7,040 bases of DNA from an uncultured Lachnospiraceae bacterium (GTDB taxonomy: Bacteria; Bacillota; Clostridia; Lachnospirales; Lachnospiraceae). The translations under genes were made by a program, and so were the position numbers. Location of the stretch: NCBI GenBank assembly GCA_947594085.1, contig CANQEB010000125.1:1-7040 (forward strand), read 5' to 3'. The notes beneath the pieces are model-generated. The model saw only the letters and a list, made by a program, of their open reading frames with translations, was not told where the DNA came from and ran no database searches. This document shows, in pieces, positions 1-6,914 of the stretch (positions within the stretch are counted from its first letter, which is position 1; every line of letters starts with the position of its first letter).

Positions 1-3000
1 TTCCAGGGTTTATGGAGGATCCGGTCAGACGGTTCATCAGGTCATCAAAGGAGCTGGTGTCCGGCTGGCCGGTATTATTTTGCGCCGGAGCATTGTCAGT
101 ATTGTTTTGTGCTGGAGCGCTATCGGAGTTGTTTTGCGGCAGAGTGTCACCAATTTCGCTTTGCGGAAGGATATCGGAGGTCGGGTCGGTTTCGGGGTGG
201 TCATCCGCAAGCGTTGGACTCTTTTCAGGAGAAATATTGCCCGCGGATTCTGAATCAGCCCTTGATCCCGATTCCGACTCCGATTCACTTTCTGTTTCTA
301 TATTTGACTTGTTTTCCGTTTCCGACGCCGACTCTGATTCTGATCCAGATTCGGATTCCGACTCTGATTCGCTTTCGGACTTTGCCTTCTTTTTGAGGCG
401 GCTGAGCAGATCAGAATAGATCGTCTTTTTTTCGGTTTCGGGGGCTGGCTTGTGGAGCGTGCATGATTTTTCCGGCGCAGTGCCGACGGCGAAATATTCC
501 ACGTAGGTTTCCTTGCAGCCGCCCGACACGGCGGGCAGGTGGGATTCACGGCACAGTGTCACCGGCTCGACGGTTTTGGGAATCGGGAAGTCGGAGGTTG
601 TGATCCCTTCGTGGACGCGGTTCATAACGGCGGACCAGAGGATTCTATTGTACGTGTGGTACGTGGATTCCAGGGGCAGGTCGCGATTGTTGTCATAGCC
701 GCCCCAGACGCAGCAGGTGTAGAACGGCGTGTAGCCGACGAACCAGATATCCTTGTAGTTGGAGGTGGTCCCGGTCTTGCCAGCGACAGGCTGCATTCCC
801 GCTTCAATCGTGCCGTAAGCCGTGCCGTCGGGCGCGTTGACAACGTCCTTCATTGCGTCGGTCAGAAGAAACGCGGTACTTTCGGAGAGGACGCGGGTGT
901 TGTCTTTTTGTGTTTCGCCAGAGGCAAGTCGGGCTGCGGAGGTTGCCTCGACGGAGCGCAGATTGGTTCGATCTCCGAATATAGGTCGAGCCAGACTATT
1001 TGCCGTGACAGCTGTATTACTGTTTATATCATCCGCCAGATTATTCGTCCGGTCGATCAGGACATTTCCCTGCCGGTCCAGGATTTTTGTGAAAAATTTC
1101 GGTGTGCGGTATACGCCCTGATTCGCGATCGCGGCGTAGGCAGAGCAGAGCTCCAGATTTGTGACACCCTGCGTAATCCCGCCGAGCGCGAGTGGCTGTA
1201 CGATATCTGAGGAATGGTCGCCGTCCGCGGAGGTATAGGATTCCTGCAGGGTCGTGATGCCGAGCCTGCGCGCATATTCGTAGCCGACGCGCGGGGAAAT
1301 CTCAGTGATGCATTTCACCGCGATGACGTTGATCGAGCGCAGGATCGCTTCGCGGATCGTCACCGTGCCGGAATAATCCGTAAGATCCCAGTTGCTGACC
1401 GGTGTGCCGTCTGCGTATTTGTAGGGTTCGTTTTTATACAGTGTGGCGAGTGTCATACCAAAGGCGTCGATTGCGGGGGCATAGGCGGTCAGAATCTTGA
1501 AGGTCGATCCGGGCTGACGGGTTGTCTCGGTCGCGCGATTCAGAGTGAGGCTGGCGGTCTTCTCGCCGCGGCCGCCGACAAGAGCGCGCACGAGACCGGT
1601 TGATTGATCCATGAGCACGAGCGATGCCTGCGGCTGGGGCGAGAGCGTGAGGCGTTCACCGAGCACAGTCGGGGCGTTGTTCCCGGAATTTCCGCCGACT
1701 TTATCTTCAGAATTCCTGTTGGAATCGTCTTCGGGGATATTTGCTGCGGTCGTTTCTAACACATACTCACGGAACGCGTCGGCGTAACCCTGCGCTTCAT
1801 CTTCGCTGACGCAGAGCAGGTCGAACGAAGAATCTATGTTTTCCCGGACATAATTGCGCAGAGCTTCCGAGCCGTAATTTGTGATCTGGCCGTCCGCGCC
1901 GGAAATACTCAAGGCATAATCGATACCGAACTCGGTGCCTTCCGGAAAATTCGCGGGATTCGAAAATTCTTCGTCGCAAATTTGTTGGAGTGCAGTGTCC
2001 TGTGCGGAGAAAATGCGCAGACCACCGCTGTACACGGCGCGGTAGGCTTGTTCTTCGGAATATCCTTTTTCTTTGATCAATGCGTCAATTGCCTGCTCGA
2101 TCAGTGCGTCCTCATAGTAAGAGTAGACGTCTGAGTCTCCGTGAACCGCGTCATATTCTCGTACGCGGGCGTATACATCGTCGGAGAGTGCAGCTTTGCG
2201 CTCTGCTTCAGACAGGTAGCCCTGTTCAGCCATATAGCGGAGCACGACAGTTCGACGCATCTTATTTTCCTCCGGGTTTGTGATCGGATTGTAGCGACTG
2301 GGGTTTTGCGGAATTGCGGCGAGAACCGCCGATTCCGAGACCGTCAGTTCGGACACGTCCTTGCCGAAATAACGTTGCGCGGCCGCCTGCACACCGTAGC
2401 ACCCTGCCCCCAGGTTGATCGTGTTCAGATAGTCTTCGAGAATTTCGTCCTTGGAAATACGCTTTTCGAGTTGCAGAGCGAGGTATTGTTCCTGAACTTT
2501 CCGACGAAAACGTTCGGCGAAAGAAGTCTCCTGCGTCCAATTGGTGAACACATTGTTTTTGATGAGCTGTTGTGTGATCGTGCTGGCTCCCTCCGAGAAG
2601 GAGCGACTGGCAATCCCGGTCAGAAAGGCGCGCAAGATGCCGTGAAGGTCGATGCCGCCGTGCTCATAGAAGCGTTCGTCCTCGATGGCGATCATCGCTT
2701 TCTGGAGAGAATCCGGAATTTTATCCAGCGTGACGATATCCCGATTTGAGCTGGCAAATGTGAGCTTGCGCAGAGGATTGCCGTCCTGATCGCAGATATA
2801 GGTGGCGGATTCTGTCGGAGAGACACTGATCGTGTCGATGTTCGGGGCAGTCGCGGCAAGGTGCCAGATCAGTCCGAGAAACACGAGCAAAAAGATGGCG
2901 GCAGCTGCTCCGACTCCAGCCAGGATCCGCTTCCAGGGAAGCCTGCGGATCATCTGCGGAATGCGCGCCCACGGAAAGCGGCGAATCGCCTGTATTACTT

Positions 3001-3070
3001 GGGATAAGTGCTTTTTAATATCGAATTTATATAAACGATTCTCCTCGCCGGGTGTCTGCTTGTTCTTCAT
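1..3070 (-). CDS. Class A penicillin-binding protein (PBP1A-type), C-terminus beyond window
   Basis: Bifunctional peptidoglycan synthase anchored in the cytoplasmic membrane: it polymerises lipid II (GT51 transglycosylase) and cross-links stem peptides (transpeptidase). Reading from 3070 gives 1023 codons with no stop before the left edge. Visible parts in order: a basic cytoplasmic N-terminus; one membrane helix at about residues 49-71; GT51 motifs EDERFYEHGG (probable catalytic Glu130), GASTITQQ (161-168), RRKVQE (189-194), EILEDYLN and a GAGCYGVQAAAQRYFGK motif; an Asn/Asp/Gly-rich linker near 446-467; then the transpeptidase triad STFK (Ser522, Lys525), SIN (579-581) and KTG (Lys765). Cysteines follow the transpeptidase domain. 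From 898 the tail is Ser/Glu-rich and then Asn/Pro-repetitive. The start is supported by AAGGGAG eight bases upstream. The gene is transcribed away from the PepSY gene and resembles ponA/pbp1A. All catalytic motifs are intact, so it should be active. The true C-terminus is not visible. Confidence 0.96.
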   Translation of the reverse strand, partial: MKNKQTPGEENRLYKFDIKKHLSQVIQAIRRFPWARIPQMIRRLPWKRILAGVGAAAAIFLLVFLGLIWHLAATAPNIDTISVSPTESATYICDQDGNPLRKLTFASSNRDIVTLDKIPDSLQKAMIAIEDERFYEHGGIDLHGILRAFLTGIASRSFSEGASTITQQLIKNNVFTNWTQETSFAERFRRKVQEQYLALQLEKRISKDEILEDYLNTINLGAGCYGVQAAAQRYFGKDVSELTVSESAVLAAIPQNPSRYNPITNPEENKMRRTVVLRYMAEQGYLSEAERKAALSDDVYARVREYDAVHGDSDVYSYYEDALIEQAIDALIKEKGYSEEQAYRAVYSGGLRIFSAQDTALQQICDEEFSNPANFPEGTEFGIDYALSISGADGQITNYGSEALRNYVRENIDSSFDLLCVSEDEAQGYADAFREYVLETTAANIPEDDSNRNSEDKVGGNSGNNAPTVLGERLTLSPQPQASLVLMDQSTGLVRALVGGRGEKTASLTLNRATETTRQPGSTFKILTAYAPAIDAFGMTLATLYKNEPYKYADGTPVSNWDLTDYSGTVTIREAILRSINVIAVKCITEISPRVGYEYARRLGITTLQESYTSADGDHSSDIVQPLALGGITQGVTNLELCSAYAAIANQGVYRTPKFFTKILDRQGNVLIDRTNNLADDINSNTAVTANSLARPIFGDRTNLRSVEATSAARLASGETQKDNTRVLSESTAFLLTDAMKDVVNAPDGTAYGTIEAGMQPVAGKTGTTSNYKDIWFVGYTPFYTCCVWGGYDNNRDLPLESTYHTYNRILWSAVMNRVHEGITTSDFPIPKTVEPVTLCRESHLPAVSGGCKETYVEYFAVGTAPEKSCTLHKPAPETEKKTIYSDLLSRLKKKAKSESESESESESGSESESASETENKSNIETESESESESGSRADSESAGNISPEKSPTLADDHPETDPTSDILPQSEIGDTLPQNNSDSAPAQNNTDNAPAQNNTGQPDTSSFDDLMNRLTGSSINPG
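62..136 (-). repeat. 27-base tandem repeat encoding QNN(S/T)D(S/N)APA
   Basis: PBP residues 979-1003 contain two full nine-residue units, QNNSDSAPA and QNNTDNAPA, and a third partial unit starting QNNTGQP. The DNA period is 27 bases and the copies differ at a few positions. The repeat lies in the disordered tail, beyond the Ser/Glu tract, and adds an Asn/Pro/Ala-rich spacer. The reading frame is preserved across all copies. Confidence 0.8.
248..379 (-). repeat. Ser/Glu-rich low-complexity tract in PBP tail
   Basis: PBP residues 898-941 are mostly alternating Ser and Glu, with occasional Gly, Ala, Thr and Asn, in two blocks separated by a short TENKSNIET spacer. On the plus strand the DNA is a degenerate run of GATTCNGA/GACTCNGA units. 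It follows a basic segment (RLKKKAK) at the end of the folded part of the protein. A strongly acidic, disordered extracellular tail is the likely result. Repeats of this kind can change length by slipped-strand replication, but one sequence cannot show that. Confidence 0.85.
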
Positions 3071-3109
3071 AAAATATGCTCCCTTCGGCAAAATAAAATT
3101 CAATACAGA

Positions 3110-3136
3110 AAATTATTCCACTCAAAGGAATGATTT
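3110..3136. promoter_or_regulatory. Imperfect inverted repeat in divergent intergenic region
   Basis: AAATTATTCC and GGAATGATTT form a 10-base inverted repeat with one mismatch (a G-U pair in plus-strand RNA) around a 7-base centre. It lies 40-66 bases upstream of the PBP start and about 40 bases upstream of the -35 box of the divergent PepSY promoter. It could be an operator or part of the PBP leader. I see no convincing -35/-10 pair for the PBP gene in this region. Function is inferred from position only. Confidence 0.35.
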
Positions 3137-3175
3137 ATGCGCCCTTCCGTCCATTTCGTGGCTGGTGCACAAGCC

Positions 3176-3204
3176 TTGCATCGCATTTGCATATGGTATA
3201 TAAT
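3176..3204 (+). promoter_or_regulatory. Sigma-A-type promoter for the PepSY gene
   Basis: TTGCAT (3176-3181) and a perfect TATAAT (3199-3204) are separated by exactly 17 bases. Transcription should start near 3211, giving a leader of about 100 bases before the ATG at 3314. This placement also argues against any start codon upstream of 3211 for that gene. Confidence 0.8.
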
Positions 3205-3313
3205 ATGGGCTGTAAATGACCGTCCCATCAAGCGTATGTGTGGGTGCCATTTTGGAACGGAATCAATTTTGGGCTGTTCCGGCATTATCCGGGCAGAGAA
3301 GTGGAGGTCTGTG

Positions 3314-4066
3314 ATGAAGAAAAGAGTATTGGGAAAAGGATTTGCAGCGACAATCTGCGTGGCCGGACTCTGTGCGTTTTCAAGCACGGCGCTGGCACAG
3401 GAGAATGTGGCGTTGCCGCTTGACGAGACAGGCGCGGAGACAATCGCACTGGCGGATGCGGGTGTGGAAGAAACCGATGTGTCGCGGTTGTATGCGGTGC
3501 GTGAGCGCGAGGACGGCGAGAATGTCGTCGAAGTTGAATTTTCCTGTGGAGATAACCATTATGAATATATGCTTCGAGAGACGGATGGGATGATTCTTGA
3601 ATGGAGCATTGAAGGGCGCGCGGTCAAGGATGCGGTAGTAGAGCTGACGCTATCAGGCGGCGAGGCCGCTCTATCAGGCAGCGGGGCTTCGGCAGACACG
3701 CAAGGGAGCGGGACTGCTGCGGAGGTACAGACAGAAGTGGATCCCTCGGCGGAGGGACAGGCGGCGGCCGATACGCCGGATGGAAACACTGACGGAGATG
3801 ATGCACAGGGCGGCAGCGCAGCGGCCGGAAGTGCGGTCGTCAAAATCACGGTTGACGGCACGGAGCTGATTGGCTATGAGCAGGCAGTGCAGATCGCGCT
3901 GGACGATTCCGGCATCGCTGAGGCGGATGCGGAGCTGGCCAAGATCAAGTTTGAGTATGACGGACGTTTCTATGATTATGAGCTGGAGTTGCGCGAGGGC
4001 CGTGCAGAGTACGAATACAAGATTGACGCGCAGAGCGGGGAGATCGTCGAGGTCGAGAGAGACTGA
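3314..4066 (+). CDS. Secreted protein with two PepSY-like units
   Basis: The 250-residue product has a classic signal peptide: MKKR, a hydrophobic core to about residue 25, then ALA-QE, so cleavage is expected after residue 28. Two similar acidic units follow, at about residues 37-103 and 186-248. Each has a helix-forming segment and then strands ending in a (D/T)-G-x-I-x-E type motif (TDGMILEWSIE; QSGEIVEVE), the pattern of PepSY domains. They are joined by a Gly/Ser/Ala/Asp-rich linker (about 114-175) that is probably disordered. PepSY domains are known from propeptides of M4 peptidases and from cell-surface proteins, with a suggested peptidase-inhibiting role; the role here is unknown. The reading frame extends upstream to 3137, but GGAGG (3303-3307), six bases before 3314, the signal peptide and the promoter at 3176-3204 all support the ATG at 3314. 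Cys20 does not sit in a proper lipobox, so a lipoprotein is unlikely. Confidence 0.85.
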   Translation: MKKRVLGKGFAATICVAGLCAFSSTALAQENVALPLDETGAETIALADAGVEETDVSRLYAVREREDGENVVEVEFSCGDNHYEYMLRETDGMILEWSIEGRAVKDAVVELTLSGGEAALSGSGASADTQGSGTAAEVQTEVDPSAEGQAAADTPDGNTDGDDAQGGSAAAGSAVVKITVDGTELIGYEQAVQIALDDSGIAEADAELAKIKFEYDGRFYDYELELREGRAEYEYKIDAQSGEIVEVERD

Positions 4067-4208
4067 CCGGATCTCCTGGTACAGAGAATGCGGTGCGGGG
4101 AAACTGTCTGAAGGGACGAAGCAGGACGGGGACAAGGAAAGTGCGCCAGCGTTTTTCGCGATCGAGTCTGTCAGGACAAAGCAGGATTGAGATCATTGAG
4201 AGGTATCT

Positions 4209-4850
4209 ATGAAGGTAGTCTATAGGGGTGGCGAAGGCGAAATCGTCGAGAAGAAATCTCGATTTATCGCCACAGTGCGGCCGGTGAACAGCGAAGAAGA
4301 GGCGTTGGAGTTTATCGCTGCGATGAAAAAGAAATACTGGAACGCGACGCACAATTGTTCTGCGTTTGTTGTGGGGGAACACTATGAGATTCAGCGGTGC
4401 AGCGACGATGGAGAACCGCAGGGAACGGCGGGACGCCCGATGTTGGACGTGCTGCTCGGCGAGAAGATTCACAATGCGGCGGTCGTCGTCACACGATATT
4501 TCGGTGGGACGCTGCTCGGCACAGGCGGTCTTGTGCGTGCTTATTCGAGGGCAGTGCAGGAAGGGTTGCGCGGCAGTGCCGTGATCGACAAGCAGGACGG
4601 CGCGCTGCTCTCCATCCGTACGGATTACAACGGGATTGGCAAGATCCAATATCTGCTGGGGCAGAGAGGACTTTCTATTGTCGATTCGGAATATACTGAC
4701 AGTGTGGCCGTGCAGACGCTGGTTCCGCAGGAGCAGTTACAGGAGCTGCGAGATGCCATCACAGAGGCGACGAGCGGCAGGGCGGAGTTTACGGCGGAGG
4801 AAGCGGTGCGGTTCGCATTTCTGGACGGAGAACCGCTGATTTTCACGTAA
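4209..4850 (+). CDS. yigZ: YigZ/IMPACT family protein (UPF0029)
   Basis: A 213-residue cytoplasmic protein, a normal length for bacterial YigZ (YvyE in Bacillus). The N-terminal IMPACT domain is clear: KKSRFIA at 15-21, DDGEPQGTAGRP at 66-77 and VVTRYFGGTLLGTGGLVRAYS at 93-113, which covers the UPF0029 signature. The C-terminal part (about 140-213) fits the ferredoxin-like DUF1949 domain. Eukaryotic IMPACT regulates the Gcn2 kinase. The bacterial role is not settled; nucleic-acid or ribosome-associated functions have been suggested. GAGAGG ends five bases before the ATG. The 142-base gap after the PepSY gene shows no clear terminator or promoter, so read-through from the PepSY promoter is possible. 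Confidence 0.94.
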   Translation: MKVVYRGGEGEIVEKKSRFIATVRPVNSEEEALEFIAAMKKKYWNATHNCSAFVVGEHYEIQRCSDDGEPQGTAGRPMLDVLLGEKIHNAAVVVTRYFGGTLLGTGGLVRAYSRAVQEGLRGSAVIDKQDGALLSIRTDYNGIGKIQYLLGQRGLSIVDSEYTDSVAVQTLVPQEQLQELRDAITEATSGRAEFTAEEAVRFAFLDGEPLIFT

Positions 4851-4877
4851 GCAATGAGCCGTGCAAAGACGGTGGAA

Positions 4878-4908
4878 CACGAAATACCTGCTTGCAGGCA
4901 GTTTCGTG
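4878..4908 (+). other. Hairpin downstream of yigZ
   Basis: CACGAAA (4878-4884) pairs with TTTCGTG (4902-4908), and inside it CCTGC pairs with GCAGG around a TT loop. The two stems are separated by a small asymmetric internal loop. It begins 27 bases after the yigZ stop codon. No T-run follows, so it is not a standard intrinsic terminator. It could protect the yigZ 3' end or belong to the neighbouring repeat region. Confidence 0.5.
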
Positions 4909-4923
4909 AGACAGCAGATTTAT

Positions 4924-5005
4924 AGGGCGAATGCCCGTGACCGAGGAAAGCCGAAGGCTTTTCGAGGTTGAGCACGGTTCATTAGCCGAGGGCGAATGCC
5001 CGTGA
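4924..5005. repeat. 17-base direct repeats flanking a hairpin, upstream of murI
   Basis: AGGGCGAATGCCCGTGA occurs identically at 4924-4940 and 4989-5005, 65 bases apart. Each copy contains a small hairpin (GGGC, GAAT loop, GCCC). Between them, AAAGCC-GAA-GGCTTT (about 4947-4961) forms another stem. With the hairpin at 4878-4908, most of the yigZ-murI gap is potentially structured. This could be an intergenic repeat element or a regulatory leader; I do not recognise a named family. Confidence 0.6.
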
Positions 5006-5051
5006 TTGACACATAACGCAACATAGATTCTTCAGGGAGGACGACATAGAG

Positions 5052-5891
5052 ATGGCAGAACAGACAGAGCATAAGGGCTGCACTGCTCCGATTGGCGTGT
5101 TTGATTCCGGCGTGGGCGGATTGACCGTGGCGCGGGAGATTATGCGCAATCTTCCGAATGAGCGCATTGTATATTTCGGAGATACGGCCCGCGTGCCGTA
5201 CGGAAGCAAATCGCGGGAGACGATCCTTCGCTATTCGCGTCAGATCATTCGTTTTCTGCGCACCGAGCAGGTCAAGGCGATAGTCATCGCTTGCAACACG
5301 GCCAGCGCGCTGGCGCTCGACGAGGTAGAGAAGGAACTGGACATTCCGATCATCGGTGTGATCAAGTCCGGGGCGCATGTCGCGGCGGCTTCGACCGAGA
5401 ACAAGAGGGTCGGCGTGATCGGTACGGAGAGCACGATCAAAAGCGGAATGTACGACCAACTGATTCGCGAAGAGGATCCGGAAATCACTGTGTACGGAAA
5501 AGCCTGTCCGCTGTTTGTGCCGCTTGTAGAGGAGGGCTGGTTGAAGGATCCGGTAACGGAGACGGTGGCGAGGCGCTATTTGAAGGAGCTGTTAGACGAG
5601 GGAATCGATAGCCTGATTCTTGGCTGCACGCATTATCCGCTTCTGCGCTCGCTGATCGGTGAGATTGCAGGGCCGAGCGTGCGTCTGGTCAATCCGGCCT
5701 ACGAGACGGCAAGGGAGCTGGAGCGTTTGCTGGCGAAGCATGACATCCTGAGCACGCAGGCGAAGCCTCCGGGCAATGAGCCATACAAATTCTATGTGAG
5801 TGACGCCGCGGATAAATTTAAGCGTTTTGCAAATTCAATTCTTCCGTATGACATTGAGACAACACAAAAGATCAATATTGAAGAATATTAA
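5052..5891 (+). CDS. murI: Glutamate racemase
   Basis: Cofactor-independent cytoplasmic enzyme interconverting L- and D-glutamate, supplying the D-Glu that MurD adds to peptidoglycan precursors. At 279 residues it is of typical length. Diagnostic motifs are GVFDSGVGGLTV (15-26, with Asp18), YFGDTARVPYGSKS (41-54), IACNTASA with first catalytic Cys81, and LGCTHYPLL (190-198) with second catalytic Cys192 and adjacent His194. NPAYETA in the C-terminal part fits the clostridial form. The start is supported by AGGGAGG at 5034-5040, with a slightly long 11-base spacer; no other plausible start lies nearby. A perfect TTGACA (5006-5011) stands upstream, but no good -10 box is correctly spaced from it. 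The next gene begins 12 bases after the stop, so the two are probably co-transcribed. Confidence 0.97.
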   Translation: MAEQTEHKGCTAPIGVFDSGVGGLTVAREIMRNLPNERIVYFGDTARVPYGSKSRETILRYSRQIIRFLRTEQVKAIVIACNTASALALDEVEKELDIPIIGVIKSGAHVAAASTENKRVGVIGTESTIKSGMYDQLIREEDPEITVYGKACPLFVPLVEEGWLKDPVTETVARRYLKELLDEGIDSLILGCTHYPLLRSLIGEIAGPSVRLVNPAYETARELERLLAKHDILSTQAKPPGNEPYKFYVSDAADKFKRFANSILPYDIETTQKINIEEY

Positions 5892-5903
5892 GGAGATGTT
5901 TGG

Positions 5904-6350
5904 ATGACAGAGGACGTTCTGGTCAGCGTGAAGGGACTTCATACGCTGGACACTGCGCAGGACGAGGAGATCGAGGTCTTTTCCGTTGGGAAATATTATT
6001 TCAGGAACGGAAAACATTATTTACTCTACGACGAGCAGGTGGAAGACACGGGAGGTGTCGTCAGCAACCGGATTACATACAAAGACGGTTACTTGGAGCT
6101 CGTGAAGAAAGGCTCTGTAAATGTGAAAATGTCCTTCCGTGTAGATGAGAAGACGGAGTGCTGGTATGAGACACCGTTTGGCGAGATGCTGGTGGGGATT
6201 GAGGTGACCGACATGAAGTCCGAAGAGCAGGAAGAACTTCTAGAGTTCCAAGTCGCATATCGCCTTGAACTTAACTATGAGTATGTCGCAGATTGCAAAA
6301 TTCGGATTCGCGCGATCGCGAAGGGAAGTCCGAGATTTCATCTCCGGTAA
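5904..6350 (+). CDS. DUF1934 (YwiB-like) beta-barrel protein
   Basis: A 148-residue protein matching the DUF1934 pattern: an N-terminal strand with VSVKG, then YYFRNGKHYLLYDEQ (31-45), VKKGSVNVKMSF (67-78), YETPFGEM (88-95) and a last strand region with YRLELNYEYVADCKIRIRA (119-137). Bacillus YwiB is the best-known relative and has a calycin-like barrel fold. The family has no established biochemical function. No signal peptide or membrane helix is seen, so it is probably cytoplasmic. AAGGAG overlaps the murI stop codon and lies eight bases before the ATG, so translation is likely coupled with murI. The pair ends at the terminator near 6375-6406. Confidence 0.88.
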   Translation: MTEDVLVSVKGLHTLDTAQDEEIEVFSVGKYYFRNGKHYLLYDEQVEDTGGVVSNRITYKDGYLELVKKGSVNVKMSFRVDEKTECWYETPFGEMLVGIEVTDMKSEEQEELLEFQVAYRLELNYEYVADCKIRIRAIAKGSPRFHLR

Positions 6351-6374
6351 TATGACAAACAGGAATCAAAAAAG

Positions 6375-6406
6375 CTGTCGGAACCGATTCATTCCGGCAG
6401 TTTTTT
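6375..6406 (+). terminator. Intrinsic terminator of murI - DUF1934 transcript
   Basis: CTGTCGGAA (6375-6383) pairs with TTCCGGCAG (6392-6400), nine pairs including one G-U, around an 8-base loop, followed by TTTTTTG. A run of A before the stem could make it work on the opposite strand as well. It begins 25 bases after the DUF1934 stop. Confidence 0.88.
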
Positions 6407-6510
6407 GTGTCGAAAAGCTATGGCATAAAACAGGAACGAGTCGATTGCGAGAAAGTCAGATTTGACTGCGTAAACGTCAGCCCGACGGTAACAAAAAAGC
6501 TCCTGATCTA

Positions 6511-6519
6511 TGTTATAAT
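6511..6519 (+). promoter_or_regulatory. Extended -10 promoter of the small membrane protein gene
   Basis: TGTTATAAT contains a perfect TATAAT (6514-6519) preceded by TG one base upstream, an extended -10 element. The -35 region is A-rich (ACAAAA at the 17-base spacing) and not consensus, as is common for extended -10 promoters. The predicted start near 6526 gives a leader of about 53 bases. AGTCA-gatt-TGACT (6454-6467) is a short inverted repeat further upstream. Confidence 0.75.
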
Positions 6520-6578
6520 TGGACAAGAAAATTCCTTTTCTGACAACGTATTTCTTAATGTAAAAGGAGGATATAATT

Positions 6579-6914
6579 ATGAAGAAATTCAGCAATGCAA
6601 TTTGGTCAGCAGTTTTAGCGGTAGTCGTTTTTGCATGTTACTTTTTCATTCCGAAGCTTCATCTGGATGGATTTGTCTATGCCGGCTGCGTCCTGATCGG
6701 CGCGTTTGTGGCATATCTGCAGGACGCGCTGACAAGCAAAGAGCAGAAAAAGAGAATGAGCAACGCGCTTTGGTGTGCCGTTTTCGCGGTGATCGTGTTC
6801 GTCTGCTACTTCCTCATTTCGGCGTTTCACTTTGACGGAATGCTCTACGCCGGCTGTATCCTGATTGGCGCGTTTGCGGCCTATCTGCAGGATGCGCTGA
6901 CAAAAGAGAAGGCT
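6579..6914 (+). repeat. Tandem 168-base intragenic duplication
   Basis: The unit at 6579-6746 is repeated at 6747-6914 with a period of exactly 168 bases (56 codons). Nucleotide divergence is concentrated at third positions, while AYLQDALT and LIGAF are kept exactly. This indicates an old duplication held by selection on the protein, not a recent copy. Confidence 0.88.

Noticed and set aside
1125..1132. GCGATCGC palindrome, also at 6312-6319, recalling the cyanobacterial HIP1 element
   Set aside because: Only two copies lie inside coding regions of GC-rich codon use, and the organism looks clostridial, so this is most likely coincidence.
539..1210. A 223-codon open frame on the plus strand
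   Set aside because: It is antisense to the transpeptidase part of the PBP gene, whose catalytic motifs are intact. The translation shows no recognisable domain and no good ribosome binding site was noted.
3137..3313. Upstream extension of the PepSY gene to an ATG at 3137
   Set aside because: The strong promoter at 3176-3204 would start transcription downstream of it, and the signal peptide and ribosome binding site fit the ATG at 3314.
3333..3373. Possible lipoprotein lipobox around Cys20 of the PepSY protein
   Set aside because: The residues before Cys20 (AGL) do not fit a lipobox, and a better signal peptidase I site (ALA-QE) lies at residue 28.
4104..4187. Imperfect direct repeat (GGGACGAAGCAGGAC / AGGACAAAGCAGGAT) in the PepSY-yigZ gap
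   Set aside because: It is short, diverged and without palindromic structure, so it could easily arise by chance. The rest of the 142-base gap shows nothing convincing.
3945..4649. A 234-codon open frame on the minus strand
   Set aside because: It lies opposite the PepSY and yigZ genes, both with clear family motifs. The frame is open because of GC-rich codon bias on the other strand.
4949..4958. AGCCGAAGGC shared with the intron fragment at 7031-7040
   Set aside because: It is a trivial GCC-GAA-GGC hairpin. The flanking sequences do not match, so it gives no support for an intron remnant before murI.
4920..5459. A 179-codon open frame on the minus strand over the murI leader and 5' end
   Set aside because: It is antisense to murI and crosses the repeat/hairpin region; it has no recognisable domain.
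6407..6835. A 142-codon plus-strand frame overlapping the small membrane protein gene
   Set aside because: It begins inside the DUF1934 terminator, crosses the promoter of the next gene and lies out of frame with the clearly repeated membrane protein.
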